Positions 31,247 to 42,317 of a stretch of 64,000 bases of DNA are shown one piece after another. The number at the start of each line of letters is the position of its first letter. Position 1 is the stretch's first letter. A model generated the notes under the pieces. The model had not been told where the DNA came from. It worked only from the letters and a program-made list of their open reading frames with translations, and made no database searches. Source of the DNA: Eretmocerus hayati (taxonomy: Eukaryota; Arthropoda; Insecta; Hymenoptera; Aphelinidae); contig CM056742.1 in assembly GCA_029851415.1 (NCBI GenBank), forward strand, positions 86,170,748-86,234,747, in the 5' to 3' direction. The position numbers were made by a program, and so were the translations under genes.

Positions 31247-32080
31247 ATGGCTCAAGCAATGATAAACCAAACAACCGAAGTTCCACCTGTACCATCAACC
31301 AACCCGGTGAAAGATGTAGATCTACCACTGTTGTTATGTTCATCTTACGATCTGAATGATTCAGGTTCAAAAAAAGTCGTAATAGGCTTAGAAGACCACG
31401 GGCTTACGAGCGTCACAGCTTATTACCGGCCGATTATTATCATCACCAACAGAGCTGGGACGTCTAAAGTTAAACTCAATTCAGAAAGCTGGGACGAACT
31501 TGTCAAAAAATTTGGCGAGATTACCGAATTTTTTAATCGAAGAAGTATACCATCTGAAGTGATTCCCCAGACCATAGAGATACCATATATTGACATAATG
31601 CTGACAACAACGTACTCAAGAAAATCGGTGGTATTTACCATGGAAAAAAATGATTTGGAGGATTACACTCCTGAGGAGAAGAAGAAAAAGACAATGAAGT
31701 CACAAATAACAATGCACGAGGTGACGTTCAACGGGCTACGCCGGATTCAGCTTCTCATCAAACAACACCATACTCGATTGAGTAATTTGGTGAACCACGC
31801 CAACGACATTCGTCAGATAATTCACCGCGCTACAAGAGATATGGTGAAAATGAAGACGGACTTCTACTCTCCAAACAGTTTAAGTGTTGTGCAAAATTTA
31901 TTCAAAGACAAAAAAGATTTTATTAGGAATGCAGTATTAGATGACTACGATTTTACGCATGATCCCAATGTGAAAGATATCTTTGAAATCCTTTTCTTAG
32001 AAATAATTTTGTATCACCCTGCGGTATTCCACAATCGCTGTGCACAATTGACTTGTATTGAGGAATCTCAAGAATTCTGA
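31247..32080 (+). CDS. Polinton protein of unknown function (277 aa)
   Basis: 277 residues from the ATG at 31247 (context gccATGG). The N-terminal half is beta-rich in appearance. Its segment ITNRAGTSKVKLNSESWDEL, followed by a helix, is loosely reminiscent of a PC4-like nucleic-acid-binding fold. The similarity is weak and could be chance. The C-terminal half is helical, with basic stretches (EEKKKKTMKS, QLLIKQHHTRLSNL). It has no signal peptide or membrane segment. Its stop overlaps an AATAAA signal. It is the rightmost Polinton gene, transcribed toward the right end. The fully open frame and good start context argue that it is real. Confidence 0.65.
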   Translation: MAQAMINQTTEVPPVPSTNPVKDVDLPLLLCSSYDLNDSGSKKVVIGLEDHGLTSVTAYYRPIIIITNRAGTSKVKLNSESWDELVKKFGEITEFFNRRSIPSEVIPQTIEIPYIDIMLTTTYSRKSVVFTMEKNDLEDYTPEEKKKKTMKSQITMHEVTFNGLRRIQLLIKQHHTRLSNLVNHANDIRQIIHRATRDMVKMKTDFYSPNSLSVVQNLFKDKKDFIRNAVLDDYDFTHDPNVKDIFEILFLEIILYHPAVFHNRCAQLTCIEESQEF

Positions 32081-32711
32081 ATAAAAAAAAACATTCAACT
32101 TCAAAAATGTGTTGCATTATTTGCATTTCCGAATACTCGAAATGATTTTCAAATTCAAGAGAAATTAATTTTTTTCACCTCTATTTTCATCCCTATTTGT
32201 TATGACTGATATATTTTTTCATATGAGTGTGCGATACATGCTTTATTTAAAAAAAATACACTCGAATATTATCTACCTCTGGTTAATGATCAACCATATT
32301 TTCTATGGCCACAATATAGACACTCTCTGACAATAATTTAAGTCTGAGAAAATTTTTTAAAAACTTGCACAACTCCTCAAAATATTGAAAATTAAATATT
32401 ACTTACCATATTTGATGAAAACTCATCCTAGCGAATCTCGAAAAATCCATTTGCTGCTGATTCTGCTGTATCGCCGATGCTGCTGCTGCTCGCACTTTTC
32501 ACCATCACACGATGTGCTATACTAACCAAGAAGAAGGAATTGCATTTTCTTTACTTACCTTTTTAAAAAAATTTCACTTCTAGACAACACCTGCAAATAC
32601 GCCTCATATACATTTCCTTCCAGCCAAAATAGTAAGGTGGATCCGCCTATATATGTTTCACAGTGCAGGGACGATGCACATTTCGGCGCTGGTCAAAGCG
32701 CATCTTGCATT

Positions 32712-32751
<40 letters not shown>

Positions 32752-32987
32752 GTGCACCAGAATCACGAGACTCGGTAGCAATACGATGCGCTTTCCACTC
32801 GTTCGATGCGAAAACACGTCAAAACCGAGCCCAATACATTGCGCCCGATGCACTTTCTCCCTTACCTCAAATACACACGAAATTCGGGTGCATTGCATAG
32901 ACATATAGCCAGGCTGCAAGAGACGCATCTGAAAATACCCTACACGCCTATTCACAGGTGAAAACTCGGCAGCGTAACAGTAAGAAG

Positions 32988-33060
<73 letters not shown>

Positions 33061-33109
33061 AGAGAGCGCGCGCGAACGATAGGTATATATATGTATATAC
33101 ATATATAGT
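32081..33109. other. Polinton right non-coding region
   Basis: AT-rich sequence with two microsatellites: (TA)n at 32713-32749 and (GA)n at 32991-33066. Frames across these repeats are artefacts. On the minus strand, two strong 5' splice-site matches (GGTAAGT near 32559 and 32406) flank a short CAG-rich stretch, possibly an untranslated or short coding exon of an upstream leader. Confidence 0.45.
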
Positions 33110-33209
33110 CCCCTGGTCTGGACTAGACACACCGCCAGACGGGCTCCCCCTAATACAGGGCTACCCCCACCATGCCTCCCCTGTCTGGACTTAGCCTACC
33201 CATACTACT
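33110..33209 (-). repeat. Polinton right terminal inverted repeat
   Basis: Reverse complement of 15841-15940 with one mismatch (ACCGCC versus ACCACC in the same orientation). Ends CCATACTACT. Confidence 0.95.
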
Positions 33210-33215
33210 CCCGTA
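33210..33215. repeat. Polinton target-site duplication, right copy
   Basis: CCCGTA, identical to 15835-15840. Confidence 0.95.
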
Positions 33216-33253
33216 TACTGTGTGTGCTACGTGTATGCAATCCCGAGGTTATT

Positions 33254-34256
33254 CACGGTGTCCTTGAACCAACTTTGAATGAGTCGGAAGACCACCTGAC
33301 CAAATATTCACTTGAATGATTATTGAGGGCTCAGATAACATTTTCCGAACGGCTACCTGAGGATTTCCAAATAAATCAATTTTTATGATTCATTTCTGGA
33401 AAGAAACGTTAAAAAACAACTATGACGCGCTTTGGTGATGATAAACGCTCAGTTATATGGTTGAAATTTCACCAAAATCTTGTCAGAAAGTGCAGTCGGT
33501 TTATGACACTCTATCCCAAACGATTCGCAGTGTAATGCGTAGAGGAAAGGATAGGCTTCGTGAGTTTTGGCTAATGCTTGGGTAAAGATTCAAATGGCGA
33601 ATATAGAGAGGTCCACATACCCATTTTGGGAAATTCCCTGTCTGCTAACGGCTCTCTCTTCTTTTTACTCACATTGATGCCGATAATATATGTACACAAT
33701 GCCTTGGACTCTCGTCAAGGATCGCTCGTACCTGCAAGCTCCCCAGAACCCGAGTGAGAGCTTTTTCTGCGCGATAAGGACCTTGCCGAGAGCCCAAGGC
33801 ATTGTGTATATATTATCAAGTCCAATGTGAGCAAAAAGAAGAGAGACCCGTGAGCAGACGGGAAATTTTCCAATATAGGTAACTGAACCTCTCTATATTT
33901 GCGATCTTAATCTCTACACAAGCATCAGCCACAACTCACGAAGCCTATCCCTTCCTCTACGCATTACATTGCGAACAGTTTAGGATGAAGTGTCATGAAC
34001 CATCTGCACTTTTTGACGAGATTTTGGTAGAATTTGTAACATATACCTGAGCGTTTATCATCACCGAAGCGCGCCATACTCGTTTTCTGACGTTTTTCCA
34101 GAAAAAAGTTATGAAAATTGATTGATTCGAAAACCCTAAGGTAGGCGATTTTAAGAACAATCGGTAGATGTTATTTGAGCCCTGAATTATCACTTAAGGA
34201 AAGATTTGGCGAGGTGGTCTTCCGACACATTTGAAGTTGATTCAAGGACACCGTGT
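33254..34256. mobile_element. 1-kb foldback element, TSD TATT
   Basis: It begins CACGGTGTCCTTGAA and ends with the inverse. The two halves are reverse complements over roughly 450 bp each, including the centre ('acaatgccttgg...ccaaggcattgt'). TATT flanks both ends (33250-33253 and 34257-34260). It has no coding capacity. It lies only 45 bp from the Polinton's right end. Confidence 0.85.
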
Positions 34257-34327
34257 ATTTCTATAACGGTGAATCGAAGTTATCCCCTAGTCCTAGTCCT
34301 ATACTGTAAACTTGACATTCCTTCACA

Positions 34328-34588
34328 GAGGCGCGCCCATAATGGTCGAAATTAATCAAAGTGGAAGTTTTATTCGAAGTCAGAGTCGAACGTTTGATCG
34401 AACGCGTTGCGTCGCGCGATTTTCGTCTGCTGTACCACCAGTTTTGCGTTGTAAGAGGGGAATCGGAGAGGGAATCGAGTGTCTTCGTCTGTTGCCTCGT
34501 CCACTGGTCTCCTGTAGATCGCGATTTCACGGGTATCCTACGTATGCATTATCGAGATCGCGAGGTTGATCCCACGGGCGCGCGCTGA
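34328..34588 (+). other. Unrecognised GC-richer open frame
   Basis: A frame open from about 34340 to the stop at 34586 codes for about 80 residues, including RLIERVASRDFRLLYH. It is CpG-richer than its surroundings and follows a plausible acceptor (ccttcacag, ending at 34327). No in-frame ATG was seen. I do not recognise it; it may be an exon or an old insertion. Confidence 0.25.
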
Positions 34589-35566
34589 TGAATCCTAGTG
34601 TAGCTATGATGACTGAATGATCGCCAAACGTAATCTATGAGTTCAGATCTGACGTGACATCGGTAGATTTTAAGGAATGTGACGATGTTCGCCAAGATTC
34701 TGATCCTTCTAGAATGATATAGCATACATTGAATATCTGGAATTTCCTGGTTTAGCTACATGCCGGTTATAAGCATTTGGTGTGATGACTATACTGTTTG
34801 AGATTCCATAAAACTCATATATTTTGTTCTTATTGTACAATCTCCAATAGCCGTGCTAAAATCCTACTTTCCATCAGCGAGGCATTGAAGAACCAGTCTC
34901 AGAACCTCCCAAAAGTACTGCTCCCACGTCGCTGCGACGAAAAAGGTATTTATGAGAACAGCAAATATAATCAACTGTCATAAAAAACGACTTCATATGA
35001 TGGGTCATGGTTTCATTTGATTACGTTTGGAACTATAAATTGAGGCTACAGTTATACAAGTCGTAGTTCACAGAATCATCACAAGAATTTCCCTGTAATG
35101 CTTCAAGATCAAAGGATGAACTTCTCAAATTTCGAAGAGAAGTATATATTCTACTCCTCAAAGTGACAGACAATCCTTCGATGCCCATAGTGACAGGTTT
35201 TTTCGATGTTAGTGAGACATTCTCTCATTTCAAATTGCTGATTCTCAAGATGCAACTAGTTTTCAATTTCTGAATGAAAATCGCATGCTCTTGATATTTT
35301 GTATACGTGACTTGATCAGTTCCTGTTGTCTGGTTGCATTCGACGAATGTTCAGCATTCTTCATTCATTCCATCTTCGATCAGTCAACTCAATATTATGC
35401 AGATAATATTCCAGTTATGGAGATTTCTTTAACGGAATCTCTTACAGGAGTGTTATCTCCTTGATTGTCGGATACACGCTCATTTGTTTCATTGAGATCG
35501 CACTTCATTCGAAAAATCTTGATATGGAACATCGAAAGATGGAAGATTATTAATCACTCAGAACAA
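34589..35566. other. No recognised gene
   Basis: AT-rich sequence with no motif-bearing open frame. Confidence 0.35.
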
Positions 35567-36625
35567 ACATTTTGTATGTGCGGGACTATCGTAGGACCAA
35601 GAGTAGGCAACTAGGGGAAATTAATAGAGAGCAACGACTTTCCCTTATCAATCAAGTAGATGCCAAATTCAAGGTAAAGTCACATATTTCAGAAATCATT
35701 CCAACTCTGAGTACGAATAAAAATCGAAATTGGAGTATCTTTACTTGAATTTAAAACACGATGCATCATCACGCGGTATCATCTTGCTTGCTTACTTTTA
35801 CGGTGTAATTGAAGTATACCTCAAATGAACGTGATAGTAGATATAACAAAATTATTCTCTCGGAACATTCATAAACATTAAAGAGTACACTCTTTTCTTC
35901 TAGTGGACGAGAAAATTGCAAAAATTTCGGTCACTGTATATCATTCTGATACAAAACGCGGAAATCGTTCTCATCCTGATCTATCCGATGATATTTTCAT
36001 CAATATATTAGAATTATCGTGAGAGTTAGGAGTGTCAAGGTCGTTCATCAGTTAGGATACTCGAGTATATCATTGGTTCCACTTACCATTATTCGATCTA
36101 ATCATTAAGAACAGAAGATTTTGTAGGTGCAGGATCATCGCAGGATCAAGAGGGGCAACTCAGGGGAATGGATGGGAAGAAACGACTTTTCCCCATCAAT
36201 CAAGTGAATGCCAAATGCAAGGTGAAGTCACATATTCCAGAAATCATTCTAATCCTGGGTACGAATGGAAATTAAAATTGAAGTATCTTTAGTTGAATTC
36301 AATATAAGATGCATCACCACGCGGTATCATCTTGCTTGCTCACTTTTATGGTGTGATTGAGGTAGATCTCAATTCAACGTGATGGTTGATGTAACAAAAT
36401 CATTTTCTCGAAACATTTATACACATCACAGAGTGCACTCTTCTTTCTCAGTGGACGAGAGAATCGCAAACATTTCGATAATTGTATCATTCCAATACAG
36501 TACGCGAAATAGTTTTCATCGTGATCTATTTGATGATATTCTGATCAATATATCAGAATTATCGTGAGAGTTAGGAGTTTAGAGGTCGGTTATCAGTTAG
36601 GATACTCAAGTATATTCGTTCTAGT
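35567..36625. repeat. ~549-bp tandem duplication
   Basis: The block from about 35570 ('tttgtatgtgcgggac') to 36080 recurs from 36120 ('tttgtaggtgcaggat') to about 36625. Shared words include 'cacgcggtatcatcttgctt' and 'gtggacgaga'. The two copies differ at many positions and have no shared long frame, so this is an old segmental duplication. Confidence 0.8.
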
Positions 36626-36639
36626 GAGAAAATGAATCC

Positions 36640-36870
36640 GCAAAATCACAGAATAGTACATTTCGATACAAGGGCGTAAAACGTTTTATTCGCGTCCGAG
36701 TGATGGGTTTCCGGCCCGAGCCGCAGGCGAGGGTCAGAATCATCACGAGGATGCGAATAATAGGTTTTACGGCCGTGTATCTAACTATACTTTTCAATAA
36801 ACTGTGAGTAAAAGTCGACAAACTGTGCGCAAAGTGCACTTTTACGCACAGTGTATCGAAAATAAAGTTT
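36640..36870. repeat. Foldback element with CCCGAG-CGAGGG core, copy 2
   Basis: Centred on 'ggcccgagccgcaggcgagg', with inverted flanks (cgtaaaac.../...gttttacg). Architecture matches 7785-7975, including the downstream 'tgtgcgcaa' and 'acgcacag' words. Confidence 0.65.
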
Positions 36871-37717
36871 TACACCATGACAGACTTTTGGGGTACATAA
36901 GACTCTCATGACAGTATCACTTGAATACTGATAATTCCAATTCTCTTCTCATTCTGTCGGTTCGAAGTTCTAAATTTATAGGGATTCTCCTGCAAAGTGT
37001 GATCGAGCATTTCGAGTAAAACATCACAGAGATCATATGGCTCTGATCCCAGAAATAGAAGCTTGAAAACTTCGATCCCACCCCTTGAATTGTAAACCAA
37101 TAACCCACTAGTGTGAATTTGTACCCTTGTAATGAGAAAGAGGCAGTTCTGAGCAGTGGTCCGAAGTCTTATCAAATTCATTCGCAGTCTTCATCCAATA
37201 GCTTTGCAACGATAATTAGAGGTCTCTCGGTATCAGACTTGATGAGAGCGAGATTTAGCAGTGTACGGGATCACTGTATGATAACTTAGTTTTTTAATAA
37301 CTTACATTTCCACAACCACGTCGTCTTGAATGTGATGTCGATGAATATTGATGCTGTGAAAGTCATTCTGGATTGCAGCTCGAGATAAGTTGTTCAAAAA
37401 TAGTAAGCCTTACATCAAAAGTAACAAGATTGTAATGGAGCAAGAGAAGTACAACTTCTAGCAAGCAGTTCCAATACGAAGTATTCAGACCGACGCCCCA
37501 CTAGATATTGAGTCAATCGAAGTTCTCGATGGTGAGATATCTTCAACAATCATGTCTCAATGGATATCGTATAATCTCCTGTAGTGAAAATATATCATAG
37601 TTCCCTTCCTCGCGAGGGAAACATTTGTATTATCAAGTTTACTTTGACCTCGCGCTCTTTTTGGTGAGATATGAGATTTCCATTTCATGATTTGTCTTAA
37701 TATTTGATCTCTTATTC
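36871..37717. other. No recognised gene
   Basis: A minus-strand open frame at 36906-37181 (91 codons) has no recognisable motif. No other signal was seen. Confidence 0.3.
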
Positions 37718-37733
37718 GTGCTTTCTTCCACAG

Positions 37734-38047
37734 ATGCCTCGAATCCGTCTGAGATTCAGTCGGGGTTGGCAGCTGCACCAAATTTTTCTACCGAAACTTT
37801 CACTGATCAAGACTCGATGGGAGGTTCAGAGCTAGAAATTCCTACTCCCAATCGAGTAGGAAAACCTGCAAGGTCACAAGTGCCACCCGACGTGAAGAAG
37901 ATCGGAAGTAATGTTCCCAATAATCCGAAAATGGAGGTCATCACACTCCCTAACCGAGAAATCCACGAGGTTCGTGTCAATATCATCACCAAAAGCTCCT
38001 TGCTGGAGATACGAAAGGAAGGTGGACCAGTTACGGAAGCTATGTGA
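37734..38047 (+). CDS. Possible exon of an unrecognised gene
   Basis: Open frame directly after a good 3' splice site (tgctttcttccacag ending at 37733). It codes for about 104 residues rich in Ser/Pro/Asn, without a recognised domain. It could be an upstream exon of the broken zinc-finger gene starting near 39001, which is on the same strand; this is a guess. Confidence 0.25.
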
Positions 38048-39000
38048 TCAATCTCGAATTTCTTGCAATATTTATACCGGGGTATACGGCTTACAAGAAT
38101 GAGGGGTTCCGTTTCCGACAGATTGTCCCAAGTCAGAAAGCGTTCTGTGAAAATCAAAATTTGAAAATCGTCCAAGAAGTCCAAACTCGTTCTCCTGAAA
38201 CAAATGTCTACTCTGAGTAATTTAGGAGTATTTCCTCTCAGTACCTAACTGTCCATCAGCTTCTTGGATCGTGAGTCTCTTATCGCTGATTGAATGATAG
38301 TTTGTGGATTCGTTGAAATCATGTCTCCTTGCAAGTACACTGACTTATTTTTCTCTTTTCTCCAACAACTCTCAAATATTTGATTTGATAGCACAGTTCA
38401 CAACTTTGATCAATCTTTTCTTCTTTTTTACTCCTCTTCAACCTTTGCCTGAATGCAAAATCTCCTTCAAATCATCATCGCACAATTGAATTCAGAATGC
38501 TCTATCAGCTGGATCCACTCGATTTTAATAATTAGGCAGCGAAAAATTCTCAGAGCAAGAATGGTCTGAATGTTAACCATGGGGAAACCAACTCACTGTG
38601 TTGTTCGTCTTCGTGTTAACCAGTTGGAGGTTCTGATTATCGATTTTATCTCACGAAATCATATAATTAGCAACCAGGAACGGTGATCCAACGAGCACAA
38701 AATCCTCCACAAAAATTGTCAACTCAGCAGAATTGTAGAACCTTCGTCATCAAACCGCGGATTACGGGCCAAAGTACCATCAATACGGGGCCTTTTTCTC
38801 GATGTCAGGGTAACCGCGGATATGCAGGATCGCGAGTAATGGGGTTTACTTGTAGCACATATGATAAATATGTTCTGTCACATCATCCATTTCACAATTC
38901 AATCATTTTTGTTAATTAGAATCGTTCTACCGATACCTGCAGGGCTACAATAGGAACAGACCTGGAGCTCCATTCGTCGATGTAAAATCACAATTTGTGA
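38048..39000. other. No recognised gene
   Basis: AT-rich. Words resembling pogo-like termini ('ccgcggattacggg' near 38754, 'taaccgcggata' near 38811) suggest another degraded MITE. Confidence 0.35.
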
Positions 39001-39691
39001 CTCGAAGGCAAGAAGAGGCAACCCAAGATAACCCCATGCTCCTTCTGCAAGGAAAACATCGTGGATGAGATAAAAAGACACGTTGAGACACTTCATAAGA
39101 ATGAGGACATCATGAAAAAACTTAGAAATCTGGGTTAAAAAGCATACCTAAGGATTCTAGCAGAAATAATGAATCATGGTCGAGCCCTTGTGAACGCGGA
39201 CAAGTCATCGGAGGGAGGAGAACAGATAGTTGCAAGACGACCAAACTTTCGACACACCGTCGTGGCCAAACAAGATTCTGAAGGATTGGGATCCAACCAC
39301 AATCAAGATAAGTGTGAAGAATGACACTGCGAAAATTCATACTGAGGATCTCCCACAGGCTGTGAGTGTAACTGACTACGCTCCATGTTTGTTCTGCTTC
39401 GAACATGTCAAGGAGGAATCTCTTCGGAAACATCATTGTGCTAAGATGATGAGGTTTCCAGAATCTCGAGGACATTTGAAAAATGCTGAAAGTCTGGTGC
39501 CGAATATCAATCCAGCAGCTTCTCAACGTTTGCGAGAGCTTGTACTTCCTCATATAACTAGAAGTAAGGCTAAGGATATTGTCAAGCAAGATTATATTCT
39601 AGGACTGTTTGGTAATGATTTAATCAATCATTATACGGATCCTAATGAGCTACAACTGGGGTTGCAAAAGAGCTTCGGTAGACATCGTTAA
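39001..39691 (+). pseudogene. Zinc-finger transposon-like gene, 5' portion (disrupted)
   Basis: One frame at 39001-39138 encodes a C2H2-type finger (CSFCKENIVDEIKRHVETLH) and ends at a TAA. A GGEQIVARRP block follows in the same frame near 39210-39240. The rest continues after a frameshift with CLFCFEHVKEESLRKHHC (a second C2HC-type finger) and a long helical segment including RELVLPHITRSKAKDIV. This order of fingers, RRP block and helical domain matches an invertebrate family that I loosely associate with tyrosine-recombinase-type transposons. That link is uncertain. Stop and frameshift mean the copy is broken, unless introns explain them. Confidence 0.5.
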
Positions 39692-40029
39692 GAACGGGAT
39701 CAAAGGCATAATGTCCATTCGACGGCTCCTACGAAGAGTAACACTTTTCTTATCAACGACGAAGACTAACACTCTTCCTTATCAACGACGAAGAGTAACA
39801 CTTTTTCACTATATCACTGATTCGATCTCGTAGGACTAGAGCAGCTGTAATGAGATGTTGAAAACCAGCTTGGTGATGCAAATGGTTTATTTGCGACTTT
39901 CGCCATCAAGGTTCGATGGCCTCATCAGGCTAAAGGAAACGCCGACGAGTAATTAGTTCGAGATCGAATCAGTCATATAATAATTGTCACACATTAGGAC
40001 GATCTTCAAGAATTTATATCTTCGAGTAA

Positions 40030-40431
40030 CACTTTTTCTTATTAATCGGTCGATGGGATGGTTGCATGGATGGGATGGTTGGATGAATGGGTTGGATGGG
40101 TGAGATGAATAAGATGGATGGATGAAATGGAATGGTTAGATGGATGGGATGGATGGATGGGATGGATGGGTCGGATGAATGGGATGGATGGATGGTTCGG
40201 ATGGATGGGGTAGATGGATGGGATGGATGGATGGGATGGATGGGTCGGATGGATAGAATGAATGAGATGGTGGATGGGATGGATGGATGGGCTGGATGAA
40301 AGGGCTTATCCATCCCATCGAATCATCCCGTCCATCCATCCCATCCATCCGACCCATCAAACCATCCCATCCACCCATCCATCCGACCGATCGCGGCATC
40401 CATCCCATCCATTCATCTCATACATCCATTA
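40030..40431. repeat. GGAT/CATC short tandem repeats
   Basis: Imperfect 'ggatggatgg' array switching to 'catcccatcc' around 40310, so it is itself palindromic. A matching CATC array resumes at 42322-42440 on the other side of the nested element. Long frames across it are low-complexity artefacts. Confidence 0.85.
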
Positions 40432-42317
40432 GGGTGGGCCGAAAATCCATTTTTCTCGGGAATCGCTTCGGACTAGTGGAATTTCAATGTCTTTTGATGA
40501 GAAAATACAGGAATTTTTCCGCTGTATGTTCAAAATTGAGTTTTTCAGGTGCAGCAAGAGGCTTGAAGTTTCAGGAAAATGAAGAAAAACGCGTTTTTCG
40601 ACCCTTTTTCGCTATCGTTTTGCATGAATCTTCGGGGCATCTCCATATTTCGATACGTGTTTCAGTTCATTTTGAAGCTTGTTCCAAAATCTATAGAATG
40701 AGTTGAGGTACGTTCTAACTGAGCAATGTGGACGGAAGTTGTTGTGAATCTACGAAAAATGGTTTTTTCCCCTTCTTCTTGCGTTTTTCATCCGCGATCA
40801 TGAGAAAGCTATGCGTTATACAGCCAACGGACGAAGAGAACTCTGGCTAGATTCTTACGCTTAGGCTTCCACAGTTTTCACTATTTTGGGCTTGACTGGG
40901 GAAAGTCACCTCGGAACTGCCGAGGAATGTGATCTTGTGATGGAGCAAAAGTCTGGGAGATTTTTGAAAAATTAAGAAAAACATGACGTTTTGATGATTC
41001 TTCCAAAAGTGACGCGATAGAGCGCAGAATATCTCTTTCGACTGAGTCGTCATATGAACAACCCTTTCCTATGTATTTTCACCCGTAGAAACCAAAAACG
41101 AGGTCTACTTAGGCCTCAGGAGTCGAGGGTATTTGCGAATCGCGAGATACCGATCCTAGCGATAGAACTACACTTTTCCGGATGACGCCCGAATCCGTTC
41201 AAATCGCTGAGCTGCTGAGGAGAGAATGTGAATAGACCTTAATCATTCATGAAACTCTATTCTCCTACGTATTTTGAGCTCCCGAAAACGATCCCAGTGG
41301 TTTCATGGAGCTCCGGTACGTGGAATTTAAGTGGAGACTAGCTGACGACAGTTGTGCCAACCCTGTGTATAAGATGCATGGGATATGATGAAAATCTTCC
41401 GTCGTCATTTGCTGAATACTTGAATTTGATGCATCCAAGCTCGATGAAAAAGTCGGGATCGTTTTCAGGAGAACAAAATACATAGGGAACCGCGTCCCGA
41501 TAAGGATCCAGGCCCATTAGAACATTCTCCTCAGCAACACAGCGATTTGGATCGATTTAGATGTTTCATGGGAAAGTTTAGTTCTATTGTCATGATCGGT
41601 ATCTCTCAAATCACAGAGGCCCTTGACCCCTGCGTCCTAAGTAGAACTCGTTTTCGGTTTCGACAGGTGAAAATACATGAGGAATGGTCGTTCATATGAC
41701 GACTCAACAGAAGAAAATAGTCCACGCTCTATCGCGTCACTTTCGGAAGAACCATCAGAACGTCATGTTTCTCTTAATTTTTAAGAATCTCCTAGACTTT
41801 TGCTCCGACACAAAATTTCATTCCTCGACAGTTTAGAGGCGGCTTCCCTCTTTCAAACGCAAAATAGTGAAAACTGTGGGAGCCTGAGCGTGACAATCTG
41901 GACAGAGTTCTCTCTGTCGGGTGGCTACATAAGACCTAGCCTCCTGGTGATCGCGGATAAAAAACGTAAGAGAAAGGGCGGAAAACCATCTTTCGTGATT
42001 TTACAACAATTTTGGTCTAAGTAACTCAAATGAGAAGTAGCTCAGCTCATTTCATAGATTTAGAGACAAGCTTCAAAATTGATCGGAGCACGTATCAAAA
42101 TGTGGAGATGCACCGAAGTTTCATGCAAAACAATAGCGAAAAATGGTCGAATAACACATTTTCTTCATTTTTTTCAATCTTCAAGACTGTTGCTCTACCT
42201 GGAAAACTTCTGTTTTGAACATGCAGCGAGAAGATTCCCGTATTTTCTCTTCAAAGGACAGTGGAATTCAACTAGCACGAAGCGGTTCTCGAGAAAATTG
42301 AATTTTCGGCCCACCCT
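40432..42317. mobile_element. Nested TA-flanked foldback element (1,886 bp)
   Basis: It starts GGGTGGGCCGAAAATCC and ends with the inverse, flanked by TA (40430-40431 and 42318-42319). The inverted arms can be followed for several hundred bases on each side (for example 'gcttgaagtttcaggaaaat' against its diverged inverse near 42185). No transposase was found. The TA duplication suggests Tc1/mariner-type mobilisation. Confidence 0.8.

Larger units (their letters stand above)
15841..33209. mobile_element. Complete Polinton/Maverick element (17,369 bp)
   Basis: It is bounded by 100-bp inverted repeats (AGTAGTATGG at the left end, CCATACTACT at the right) and a perfect 6-bp target duplication. 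Inside are the diagnostic Polinton genes: adenain-type protease, double-jelly-roll major capsid protein, penton-like minor capsid protein, DDE integrase with chromodomain, FtsK/HerA packaging ATPase and protein-primed family-B DNA polymerase. It also carries conserved Polinton ORFs, a Tudor-domain gene and an acidic multi-exon gene. Gene order runs as a minus-strand block (16.4-21.4 kb), a plus-strand block (21.6-24.4 kb), a minus-strand block (24.8-30.6 kb) and one plus-strand gene (31.2-32.1 kb). No disabling stop or frameshift was seen in the core genes, so recent insertion or ongoing activity is plausible. Confidence 0.95.

Noticed and set aside
32647..33132. Long minus-strand frame (161 codons) at the Polinton right end
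   Set aside because: It is made of (TA)n and (GA)n microsatellites plus the TIR; its low-complexity Tyr-Ile and Ser-Leu runs are not protein-like.
40014..40408. Proline/histidine/isoleucine-rich frames
   Set aside because: Translations of the GGAT/CATC tandem repeat on both strands.
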